Source: Pseudonocardia broussonetiae (GTDB taxonomy: Bacteria > Actinomycetota > Actinomycetes > Mycobacteriales > Pseudonocardiaceae). From it: a stretch of DNA of 64,000 nt. Below, one piece after another: positions 9,099 to 16,612 of the stretch. Below the pieces are notes generated by a model, which was not told where the DNA came from, did not search any database, and saw nothing but the letters and a program-made list of their open reading frames with translations. The translations under genes were made by a program, and so were the position numbers. The stretch is from contig NZ_CP053564.1 of the NCBI RefSeq assembly GCF_013155125.1, forward strand, positions 5,897,501-5,961,500, read 5' to 3'. The first letter of the stretch is position 1. Every line of letters starts with the position of its first letter.

Positions 9099-10346
9099 CT
9101 ATACGAAGCCCGGCTCCGCGGTACGCCGCGCCCGGACCACCGGCACCAGTGACGCCAGCACGGCACCGACGACGCCGGGCACCGCGAAGAGGTAGAAGTT
9201 CCACTCCACGTCCAGCCCGGACGACAGGATCATCGCGCCGAGGACCGGTCCGGCGATCGCGCCGAGCCGCCCGACCGACAGCGCCCAGCCGATGCCGCGG
9301 CCCCGCAGCTCCGCGGGGTAGCGGGTCACGACGAACGCGTTGGTGAGCACCTGCGACCCGATGAAGCCCAGCCCGCTGACGAACATCAGCAGGAACAGGA
9401 GGCCGATCGCCGGGTTCGTGCTCATCAGCAGCAGGCTGACCGAGCCGGCCAGGAACGCGGTGGCGACGACGGGCTTGATCCCGACCCGGTCGGCGACGGT
9501 GCCGCCCGCGACCATCCCGACGCCCGCGCCGACCCACATCGCCGCGGTCTGCAGCAGCGAGGACCCGAGCGAGTACCCGGCGGCCTGCATGATCGTCGGC
9601 AGCCAGGTGCTGATGCCGAACACCAGCAGCAGGCCGCAGAACGAGACGGCCCAGAACAGGAGGGTGACCGCGCGCAGGCCCGGGGCGAACAGCGGACGCA
9701 GGCCCGCGAGGTCGCCGCGGCCGGGCTCGGCGGCGGGCGGGGACACCGGGCTCTCCGGGAGCAGCCGGACCGCGAGCGGGATGAGGAACAGCGCCGGGAC
9801 GGTGCCGATCAGGTAGATCCAGCGCCACGACGACCCGGACAGCAGCGCCGCGCCGAGCAGGGGCGCCATCAGCGCGCCGGTCGCGTAGCCGGCCATCATG
9901 ATCCCGACGTTGCGGGCGCGGTGCTCCGGCGCCGAGAGGTCGGCGACGTAGGCGGTGACGGTGGGCAGCACGATCCCCAGCCCGATGCCGACGACGAGCC
10001 GCGCCGCGCCGAACAGGCCGAACGTCGGCGCGACCGTGCAGACGCCCATCCCGACGGAGAACAGCGTCGCGCCGCCGAACAGCAGCTTCCGGGCGCCGAA
10101 CCGGCGGATCAGCGCCGCCGACAGCGCCGCCCCGACGAGCATGCCGATCGCCACCAGCGACCCGACCGTCCCCGCGGACGCCTTCGTCGCCCCCATCGCG
10201 GGGTCGGCGAGCAGCGAGGGCACCGTCACGCCGTAGCAGGCGAGGTCGTAGCCCTCGAGCGCCGCGAAGCCCGCCGCCACGGCGAGGACCGTCCGCGAGG
10301 ACACGCCCCCGGCCCGGCTCGTGGCCGTCTGAGTCGTCTCTGACAT
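9099..10346 (-). CDS. MFS aromatic acid:H+ symporter (AAHS family)
   Basis: A 415-residue twelve-helix transporter with the AAHS signatures AALEGYDLACYGV in helix 1 (the acidic residue typical of BenK/PcaK/GenK carriers), the loop 2-3 motif RRFGARK and RYPAELRGRGIGW in the second half. It should import a hydroxylated benzoate at the inner membrane. AGGAG lies six bases before the ATG. It sits between the monooxygenase (15 bases upstream) and the IclR regulator (overlapping). The pathway encoded next door suggests gamma-resorcylate (2,6-dihydroxybenzoate) or a similar dihydroxybenzoate as cargo. Confidence 0.88.
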   Translation of the reverse strand: MSETTQTATSRAGGVSSRTVLAVAAGFAALEGYDLACYGVTVPSLLADPAMGATKASAGTVGSLVAIGMLVGAALSAALIRRFGARKLLFGGATLFSVGMGVCTVAPTFGLFGAARLVVGIGLGIVLPTVTAYVADLSAPEHRARNVGIMMAGYATGALMAPLLGAALLSGSSWRWIYLIGTVPALFLIPLAVRLLPESPVSPPAAEPGRGDLAGLRPLFAPGLRAVTLLFWAVSFCGLLLVFGISTWLPTIMQAAGYSLGSSLLQTAAMWVGAGVGMVAGGTVADRVGIKPVVATAFLAGSVSLLLMSTNPAIGLLFLLMFVSGLGFIGSQVLTNAFVVTRYPAELRGRGIGWALSVGRLGAIAGPVLGAMILSSGLDVEWNFYLFAVPGVVGAVLASLVPVVRARRTAEPGFV

Positions 10347-10361
10347 CAGGTCTCCTGGGTC

Positions 10362-11903
10362 TCAGCGCTCGGCGAGCGCGGGAACGGGGGCGCCGAGCGC
10401 TGCGAGCAGCTCTGCGGCGAGCGGTGCCGCGTCGGCGGAGGCGCCGAACACGTAGAGATCGGGACGGACGGCGACCGCGGCCGCCCCCAGCCCGTCGAAC
10501 CAGCGGCGGTAGGTGCCGTCGACGTCGACGACGACCGTGGCGCCCTCCTGCTGCCCGGGCCGGTCCCCGAACCCGACGACCCGCACCCCGGCCGCGGCCA
10601 GGGCGGGGAGGTCGAGCGCGGCGAGGTGGGCGTCGGCGACGAGGAGGTGGAACCCGTCGCCGACGACCTGGTCGAGCAGGTCGGTGCGGCCGTCGGGGCC
10701 GAGCACCCGGCCCTGCTCGGACAGCGCTCCCCGGCCGGGCCCGCCCGCGGCGAGCATCCCGCCGCCCAGTCCGGGGAAGCGGATGCTCTCCGGGGCCTGG
10801 TGCGCGGCCCGCCTGGCGAGCAGCTCGCGGTCGCGCTCGGCGGCGCGCCCGGGGTCGCGGATCGTCTGCATCCGGCCGAGCTCGATGCCCTTCTCGGTGA
10901 CGGCCCGGACGTGCGGCTCGCGCTCGGGCTGGTAGGTGTCGAGCAGCGCGTCGTCGACGGCGCCGCGCAGCACCAGGTCGAGCTTGAACGCCAGGTTCTG
11001 CCCGTCGCGGACGCCCGAGCACATCCCCTGCCCGAGGAACGGCGGCATCTGGTGCGCGGCGTCCCCGGCGAGCAGGATGCGGCCCGCCCGCCACCGGTGC
11101 GCGACGAGCGAGCGGAACGTGTAGGTCGCGACCCGGATCAGCTCGGCGTCGTCGGGGGTCAACCGGTCGGCGACGCGGGCCCACACCTTCTCCGGCGCGG
11201 ACTCGACGGCGAAGTCGCCCTCGTCGTCGAGCATGAAGCTGAAGCGGTGGTGCCGCGGGCCCAGCGAGATGATCGACGTCGGGCGCGCCGGGTCGCCGAG
11301 CTGCAGCGCGGTCGGCAGGTCGACGGGCCGGGTGAACCGGAAGTCGCACACCATCCACGGCTCGGCGAAGCCGTAGTCGTCCATCCCGACGTCCAGCGCG
11401 CGGCGCACGAAGGAGTTGCCCCCGTCGCAGGCCACGACGTACCGGGCGGTGACGGAGCGGCCGTCGGCGGTGGTGAGGACGGCGCCGTCCGCGTCCTGGT
11501 GGACGGCGGTGACGGCGCTGCCGAGGCGGACCTCGACGCCCGACGCGCGGCATACCGCGTCCAGGGACTCCTCGAGCTCGGGCTGGTACATCATGTACCA
11601 CTCGGCCCAGCCGGAGCGGCCGGTCGCGGCGAAGTCGTGCTCGATGAGCAGCTCGCCCGCGCCGTTGCGCCACTCGTAGTTCCGCTGCACGTGCAGCGTC
11701 GGCAGCAGCCGCTCCGCGATCCCCAGCCGCGCGAAGGTCCGCATCGTCTCGTCGTCGAAGATCGCGGCCCGCGGCAGGTTGTAGAGACCGCCGTAGCGCT
11801 CCACGACCACCACCGAGTGCCCGGCACGGCCGAGCAGCGCGGCGGTCGCCATCCCGACCGGCCCGTAGCCGACGACGGCGACGTCGTACTCGTCCTGCGA
11901 CAT
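10362..11903 (-). CDS. FAD-dependent aromatic monooxygenase (MhpA-like; probable resorcinol hydroxylase)
   Basis: A 513-residue single-component flavoprotein hydroxylase. It has the Rossmann GxGPVG site (VVGYGPVGMATAALL, residues 6-20), the DG motif (ACDGGNSFVRR), the GD motif (ILLAGDAAHQMPP) and a thioredoxin-like C-terminal domain (about 400-510), as in MhpA and phenol hydroxylases. It would use NAD(P)H and O2 to hydroxylate a phenol. Next to a gamma-resorcylate-type decarboxylase and an intradiol dioxygenase, the best assignment is resorcinol to hydroxyquinol; a 3-hydroxyphenylpropionate-type substrate is the alternative. The ATG at 11903 has GGGAG six bases upstream, and the promoter lies at 11937-11965. 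Confidence 0.85.
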   Translation of the reverse strand: MSQDEYDVAVVGYGPVGMATAALLGRAGHSVVVVERYGGLYNLPRAAIFDDETMRTFARLGIAERLLPTLHVQRNYEWRNGAGELLIEHDFAATGRSGWAEWYMMYQPELEESLDAVCRASGVEVRLGSAVTAVHQDADGAVLTTADGRSVTARYVVACDGGNSFVRRALDVGMDDYGFAEPWMVCDFRFTRPVDLPTALQLGDPARPTSIISLGPRHHRFSFMLDDEGDFAVESAPEKVWARVADRLTPDDAELIRVATYTFRSLVAHRWRAGRILLAGDAAHQMPPFLGQGMCSGVRDGQNLAFKLDLVLRGAVDDALLDTYQPEREPHVRAVTEKGIELGRMQTIRDPGRAAERDRELLARRAAHQAPESIRFPGLGGGMLAAGGPGRGALSEQGRVLGPDGRTDLLDQVVGDGFHLLVADAHLAALDLPALAAAGVRVVGFGDRPGQQEGATVVVDVDGTYRRWFDGLGAAAVAVRPDLYVFGASADAAPLAAELLAALGAPVPALAER

Positions 11904-11936
11904 GACCAGCTCCCTCGTGACGTCCGACACCGCCGA

Positions 11937-11965
11937 ACCGTAGGTTTCCTTATTCGTGAAGTCAA
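11937..11965 (-). promoter_or_regulatory. Sigma70-type promoter of the monooxygenase-transporter-regulator unit
   Basis: On the minus strand TTGACT (11965-11960) and TACGGT (11942-11937) are separated by 17 bases, a near-ideal -35/-10 pair. Transcription would start near 11930, about 27 bases before the monooxygenase ATG. The stretch is clearly A+T-richer than its surroundings. Confidence 0.6.
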
Positions 11966-11987
11966 TGCATGATGGTGAAACCACGAA
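11943..11987. promoter_or_regulatory. Nested inverted repeats in the divergent aromatic promoter, candidate IclR operator
   Basis: Two inverted repeats are nested: GGTTTC (11943-11948) with GAAACC (11977-11982), and TTCGTG (11953-11958) with CACGAA (11982-11987). They cover the -35 and spacer of the minus-strand promoter and lie 22-67 bases upstream of the decarboxylase ATG at 12010, so one bound regulator could control both directions. The assignment to the IclR protein encoded at 8287-9090 is inferred from position. Confidence 0.5.
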
Positions 11988-12009
11988 CCGACTCGACGAG
12001 GAGCACGCG

Positions 12010-12969
12010 ATGCGCACGATCGGACTGGAAGAGCACTTCGTGACCGAGGAGCTGGCCGGCTACGGCGCCGGCACCGCGACGATCGCGCAGCCGCACGTGT
12101 GGGCCGAGGCCTCCCGCCGGCTGCTCGACCTGACGGCGGAGCGGCTGCCCGGGATGGACGCCGCGGGCCTGGACGTGCAGGTGCTCTCGCTCAACTCCCC
12201 CGGCATCCAGGCCGAGCAGGACCCGTCGGTGGCCGTCGGGCGCGCCGCCGCCGTCAACGACCTGCTCGCGGCCACGATCGCCGAGAACCCGACGCGGTTC
12301 TCCGGGTTCGCCGCGCTGCCCCTGCAGGACCCGCAGGCCGCGGCGAAGGAGCTCGAGCGCGCGGTCACCCAGCTCGGGCTCAGGGGCGCGCTGGTGAACG
12401 CCCACACCCAGGGCCGCTACCTCGACGACCCCACGATGCGCGTGGTCTGGGAGTACGCCGCGGGTCTGGACGTGCCGCTGTACCTGCACCCCGCCAACGG
12501 CGTCGACTCCGCGCACGTGCTGACGGGGCACCCGGAGCTGGTCGGCCCGATGTGGAGCTGGGGCACCGACACGGCGTCGCACGTGCTGCGCCTGGTGTTC
12601 GGCGGCGTGTTCGACGACTTCCCCGACGCCAAGCTGCTCCTCGGGCACATGGGCGAGGGCCTGCCCTACGTGCTGTGGCGGCTCGACTCGCGCTGGGCCT
12701 TCCACGACCACCGCGGCATCGAGCTCGCCCGCGAGAGGCCGTCGGAGTACCTGCGGCACAACCTCTACATCACGACCAGCGGGGTCTGCGACGCCCCGCC
12801 GCTGCTGTGCGCGCTGCTCGCGCTCGGCGCCGACCACATCCTGTTCGGCACCGACTACCCGTTCGAGGACATGGCCACGGCCACGGAGTTCCTGGCCCGC
12901 GCCCCGATCAGCGAGTCCGACCGGGCGAAGATCGCGCACGGCAACGCCGAGCTCCTGCTGAAGCTCTGA
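12010..12969 (+). CDS. Amidohydrolase-family decarboxylase, gamma-resorcylate/dihydroxybenzoate type
   Basis: A 319-residue (beta/alpha)8 metal enzyme of the amidohydrolase-2 (ACMSD) family. The N-terminal Glu-x-His (E7, H9 in LEEHF), His160 (YLHPANG) and Asp282 (FGTDYPFED) correspond to the metal and catalytic positions of gamma-resorcylate and 2,3-dihydroxybenzoate decarboxylases, which remove an ortho carboxylate without oxidation. Here it would convert gamma-resorcylate to resorcinol. The ATG at 12010 has GAGGAG six bases upstream; an earlier ATG at 11956 lies inside the operator and is unlikely. It overlaps the dioxygenase gene by one base (TGATG). Confidence 0.87.
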   Translation: MRTIGLEEHFVTEELAGYGAGTATIAQPHVWAEASRRLLDLTAERLPGMDAAGLDVQVLSLNSPGIQAEQDPSVAVGRAAAVNDLLAATIAENPTRFSGFAALPLQDPQAAAKELERAVTQLGLRGALVNAHTQGRYLDDPTMRVVWEYAAGLDVPLYLHPANGVDSAHVLTGHPELVGPMWSWGTDTASHVLRLVFGGVFDDFPDAKLLLGHMGEGLPYVLWRLDSRWAFHDHRGIELARERPSEYLRHNLYITTSGVCDAPPLLCALLALGADHILFGTDYPFEDMATATEFLARAPISESDRAKIAHGNAELLLKL

Positions 12970-13808
12970 TGGGCGACACGACCGGCGAGGTGCTCGACAG
13001 CCTCGCCGCGACCCCGGACCCCCGCCTGCGGGAGGTGCTCACCGCCGTCGTGACGCACCTGCACGACCTCGTCCACGAGGTCCGCCCGACGCTGGCGGAG
13101 TGGGAGGCCGCGATCGGGTTCCTCACCGCCGTCGGGCAGACCTGCGACGACACCCGCCAGGAGTTCATCCTGCTCTCCGACGTCCTGGGCGTCTCGATGC
13201 TCACCGAGACGCTCAACGGCAGCGACGCGGGCACGGAGAGCACGGTGCTCGGGCCGTTCCACATGACGGCCTCACCCGAGCGCGCGCTCGGGGACTCCCT
13301 CGACCTGCTGGGCGGCGGGCCCCCGTGCGTCGTGACCGGGCGGGTCCGCGACACCGCAGGGACCCCGCTGGCCGGGGCCACCGTCGACGTCTGGCAGTGC
13401 ACCGCCGAGGGCTTCTACGACGTGCAGCAGCCCGACGTCCAGCCGCCGGGCAACGGGCGCGGGCTGTTCCGGACCGACGACGACGGCGCGTTCGCGTTCC
13501 GCACGGTCGTGCCGAGCCACTACCCGATCCCGACCGACGGCCCCGTCGGGCGGCTGCTGCAGGCCACCGCCCGGCACCCGTACCGGCCGGCGCACGTCCA
13601 CTTCCTCGTCGAGGCCCCGGGGTGCGCCCCGCTGACCACGCACGTGTTCGTGGCCGGCGGGCCCTACCTCGACTCCGACGCGGTGTTCGCCGTGAAGGAG
13701 AGCCTGGTGGTCGAGTTCGCCGAGGTCACCGACCCGGCGGAGGGGGCCCGCCACGGGGTGCCGGTCCCCTTCCGACACGCCGAGGTCGACCTGGTGCTGC
13801 AGCGGTAG
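12969..13808 (+). CDS. Intradiol ring-cleavage dioxygenase (probable hydroxyquinol 1,2-dioxygenase)
   Basis: A 279-residue non-heme Fe(III) enzyme. The N-terminal helical dimerisation domain (about 1-95) is followed by the intradiol beta-sandwich. The four iron ligands are visible: Tyr150 (GFYDVQQ), Tyr185 (HYPIPTDGPVG), His209 and His211 (RPAHVHF). The segments around Y185 and H209 resemble hydroxyquinol 1,2-dioxygenases more than catechol ones. It would open hydroxyquinol to maleylacetate. It is translationally coupled to the decarboxylase. A maleylacetate reductase, needed for the next step, is not found in this window. Confidence 0.9.
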   Translation: MGDTTGEVLDSLAATPDPRLREVLTAVVTHLHDLVHEVRPTLAEWEAAIGFLTAVGQTCDDTRQEFILLSDVLGVSMLTETLNGSDAGTESTVLGPFHMTASPERALGDSLDLLGGGPPCVVTGRVRDTAGTPLAGATVDVWQCTAEGFYDVQQPDVQPPGNGRGLFRTDDDGAFAFRTVVPSHYPIPTDGPVGRLLQATARHPYRPAHVHFLVEAPGCAPLTTHVFVAGGPYLDSDAVFAVKESLVVEFAEVTDPAEGARHGVPVPFRHAEVDLVLQR

Positions 13809-13816
13809 CCCCCACC

Positions 13817-13892
13817 GGCTCGCACACACCTCCGGGGGCTCGCACACAGGTCCGGCCCTGTGTGCGGGCCCCGGAGCCTGTGTGCGAGCCGC
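13817..13892. terminator. Mirror-image repeat units between convergent genes, likely bidirectional terminator
   Basis: GGCTCGCACACA occurs twice in direct order (13817-13828 and 13837-13848, 20 bp apart) and is then mirrored by two reverse units, one imperfect (CTGTGTGCGGGCC) and one exact. GGCTCGCACACAGG (13837-13850) pairs perfectly with CCTGTGTGCGAGCC (13877-13890). The element fills the 87-base gap between the dioxygenase and tex stops. No T-tract follows either side. Its unit resembles the larger array at 20118-20618. Confidence 0.6.
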
Positions 13893-13895
13893 CTG

Positions 13896-16454
13896 CTACT
13901 CGTCCTTCGCCAGCCCGGCACGGCGCAGGGCGTCGGCCATCGCGCTGTTGCCCAGCCCGCCGCCGCCCGAGCCGCCGGAGCTGCTCGACCCGCCGCGCGG
14001 GGCGCCGCCCTTGCCGCCGCCGCCCTTGCCGCCGGCCCCCTTGCCGGCGCCACCGCCGCCGCCGCCACTGCCACCGCCACGGCCGCCGCGCTGGTCGCGC
14101 CCGCCGCCGGATCCACCGCGGTCACCGCCGCGGTCGCCCCCGCGCGCGTCGCCGCGTCCGGCACCCCGGCCGCCGCCGCCCGCACCCTCGGGCCGCCCGC
14201 CACCGCGGCGGCCCTTGGGCGCACCGTCGGCGCCGACCTCGTCGTCCAGGCGCAGCGTCAGCGAGATCCGCTTGCGGGCCTCGTCGACCTCCATGACCTT
14301 GACGCGCACGACGTCGCCGGTCTTCACGACGTCGCTCGGGTCGGACACGTAGTCCTTCGACATCGCCGACACGTGCACGAGCCCGTCCTGGTGCACGCCC
14401 ACGTCGACGAAGGCGCCGAACGCGGCCACGTTCGTGACCTGGCCCTCCAGCAGCATCCCGGGGCGCAGGTCGGAGATCTTGTGCACGCCCTCGGCGAAGG
14501 TGGCCGTGCGGAAGGCCGGGCGCGGGTCGCGGCCGGGCTTCTCCAGCTCGGTGAGGATGTCGGTGACGGTCGGCAGGCCGAACTTCTCGTCGACGAACTG
14601 CTGCGGCTTGAGCGACTTCAGCTTCGGCGCGTTGCCGATCAGCGACCCGATCTCGACCTTGGCCGCGCCCAGGATGCGGTGCACCACCGGGTAGGCCTCG
14701 GGGTGGACGCCGGAGACGTCGAGCGGGTCGTCGCCGCCGCGGATGCGCAGGAAGCCCGCGCACTGCTCGAACGCCTTCGGCCCCAGCCGCGGGACGTCGG
14801 CCAGCGCGGTGCGGGTGCGGAACGGGCCGTGGGTGTCGCGGTGGGTGACGATCTGCGTCGCCAGGCCCTCGGTGATGCCCGAGACGCGGCGCAGCAGCGG
14901 CACCGACGCGGTGTTGACGTCGACGCCGACCGCGTTCACGCAGTCCTCGACGACCGCGTCGAGCGAGCGCGAGAGCGCGGACTCGGCCAGGTCGTGCTGG
15001 TACTGCCCCACGCCGATCGACTTCGGGTCGATCTTGACGAGCTCGGCCAGCGGGTCCTGCAGGCGGCGCGCGATGGAGACGGCGCCGCGGATCGAGACGT
15101 CGAGGTCGGGCAGCTCCGCCGACGCGAACGCCGACGCCGAGTACACCGACGCCCCGGCCTCGCTGACCGTGACCGGCGTCAGCTTGAGGGCGGGGTTGGT
15201 GGCCGCGAGCTCGCGGGCGAGCTGGTCGGTCTCCCGCGACGCCGTGCCGTTGCCGATCGCGACGAGCTCGACGTCGTGCGCGGCGGCCAGCCTCGTCAGC
15301 GTCGCCAGGGCGCCCTTCCAGTCCTTGCGGGGCTCGTGCGGGTAGACCGTGTCGGTCGCGACGACCTTGCCGGTGGCGTCGACCACGGCGACCTTCACGC
15401 CGGTCCGCAGCCCCGGGTCCAGGCCCATCGTGGCGCGGCTGCCGGCGGGGGCGGCGAGGAGCAGGTCGCGCAGGTTGGTGGCGAAGACGCCGATGGCGCC
15501 CTCCTCCGCGACGGTGCGCAGCCGCACCCGGATGTCGATGCCCAGGTGCAGCAGGATGCGGGTGCGCCAGGCGAAGCGGACGACGTCGCCGAGCCACTTG
15601 TCGGCCGGGCGGCCCTCGTCGGCGACGCCGAACGCCGCCGCGATCGTGGCCTCGTAGTCCGTCCGCACGCCGGGTTCGACCGGCTCGCGGTCGGGCTCCA
15701 GGGTGATGTCGAGGACCTCCTCGTTCTCCCCCCGGAACGCGGCCAGGATGCGGTGGCTGGGGAGCTTGGTGAACGGCTCGGAGAAGTCGAAGTAGTCGGC
15801 GAACTTCGCGCCCTCGGTCTCCTTGCCCTCGCGCACCTTCGTGACCAGCCGCCCGCGCGTCCACATCCGCTCGCGCAGCCCGCCGATGAGGTCGGCGTCC
15901 TCGGAGAACCGCTCGACGAGGATCGAGCGCGCCCCCTCCAGCGCCGCGGCGGCGTCGGCCACGGTCTCGGTGACGTAGCCGGCCGCGGTGGCCTGGGGGT
16001 CGAGCGAGGGGTCGGCGAGCAGGGCGTCGGCCAGGGGCTCCAGCCCGTTCTCCCGCGCCGCCATCGCCTTCGTGCGGCGCTTGGGCTTGAACGGCAGGTA
16101 GATGTCCTCCAGCCGCGCCTTCGACTCCGCCGCCCGGATCTGCTCCTCCAGCGCGGGCTCGAGCTTGCCCTGCTTGGCGATCTCCTCCAGCACCGCGCCG
16201 CGCCGCTCCTCCAGCTCGCGCAGGTAGCGCAGGCGCTCCTCGAGCGTGCGCAGCTGCGCGTCGTCGAGGGTGCCGGTCGCCTCCTTGCGGTACCGGGCGA
16301 TGAACGGCACCGTGGCGCCGCCGTCGAGCAGCTCGACGGCGGCGGCGACCTGGTTCGGCCGGACGCCGAGCTCGTCGGCGATCCGCTGCTCGACGGTGTG
16401 CGGGCGGGTCCCGGGCTGGCGGGTCCTGTGCGGTGCGGGGGCAGTACTCGTCAC
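13896..16454 (-). CDS. tex: Tex-family RNA-binding transcription accessory protein
   Basis: An 852-residue cytoplasmic nucleic-acid-binding protein. The N-terminal helical Tex region (VEQRIADELGVRPNQV, PFIARYRKEATG) is followed by a YqgF/RNase H-like domain (GLDPGLRTGVKVAVVD), helix-hairpin-helix repeats (VNTASVPLLRRVSGI) and an S1 domain near 650-725 (GMLLEGQVTNVAAFGAFVDVGV). Unusually, about 125 C-terminal residues are almost pure Gly/Arg/Lys/Ser, an RGG-like disordered tail that could add RNA affinity. The GTG at 16454 is used; a GTG two codons earlier at 16460 is equally possible. It is divergent from the amine permease. Confidence 0.93.
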   Translation of the reverse strand: MTSTAPAPHRTRQPGTRPHTVEQRIADELGVRPNQVAAAVELLDGGATVPFIARYRKEATGTLDDAQLRTLEERLRYLRELEERRGAVLEEIAKQGKLEPALEEQIRAAESKARLEDIYLPFKPKRRTKAMAARENGLEPLADALLADPSLDPQATAAGYVTETVADAAAALEGARSILVERFSEDADLIGGLRERMWTRGRLVTKVREGKETEGAKFADYFDFSEPFTKLPSHRILAAFRGENEEVLDITLEPDREPVEPGVRTDYEATIAAAFGVADEGRPADKWLGDVVRFAWRTRILLHLGIDIRVRLRTVAEEGAIGVFATNLRDLLLAAPAGSRATMGLDPGLRTGVKVAVVDATGKVVATDTVYPHEPRKDWKGALATLTRLAAAHDVELVAIGNGTASRETDQLARELAATNPALKLTPVTVSEAGASVYSASAFASAELPDLDVSIRGAVSIARRLQDPLAELVKIDPKSIGVGQYQHDLAESALSRSLDAVVEDCVNAVGVDVNTASVPLLRRVSGITEGLATQIVTHRDTHGPFRTRTALADVPRLGPKAFEQCAGFLRIRGGDDPLDVSGVHPEAYPVVHRILGAAKVEIGSLIGNAPKLKSLKPQQFVDEKFGLPTVTDILTELEKPGRDPRPAFRTATFAEGVHKISDLRPGMLLEGQVTNVAAFGAFVDVGVHQDGLVHVSAMSKDYVSDPSDVVKTGDVVRVKVMEVDEARKRISLTLRLDDEVGADGAPKGRRGGGRPEGAGGGGRGAGRGDARGGDRGGDRGGSGGGRDQRGGRGGGSGGGGGGAGKGAGGKGGGGKGGAPRGGSSSSGGSGGGGLGNSAMADALRRAGLAKDE

Positions 16455-16612
16455 CGTCACATGGTGCCCGGTCACGCGCGGCGCTCGACGCCCGGGCGGG
16501 CCCGGCGTTCCCGTTCGGGGCCACGCGTTCGACACGAGCGGGTGACACGGACGCCACGTGGGCGTCGCACGCTGCAGCGATCCGCTCGTTCCCCGCCCCG
16601 CAGGGAGTGCCC

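Noticed and set aside
8287..11673. A giant minus-strand protein fused to the IclR regulator
   Set aside because: The upstream part is an out-of-frame reading of the transporter and monooxygenase genes, which are clear in their own frame. The regulator starts at 9090 or 9099.
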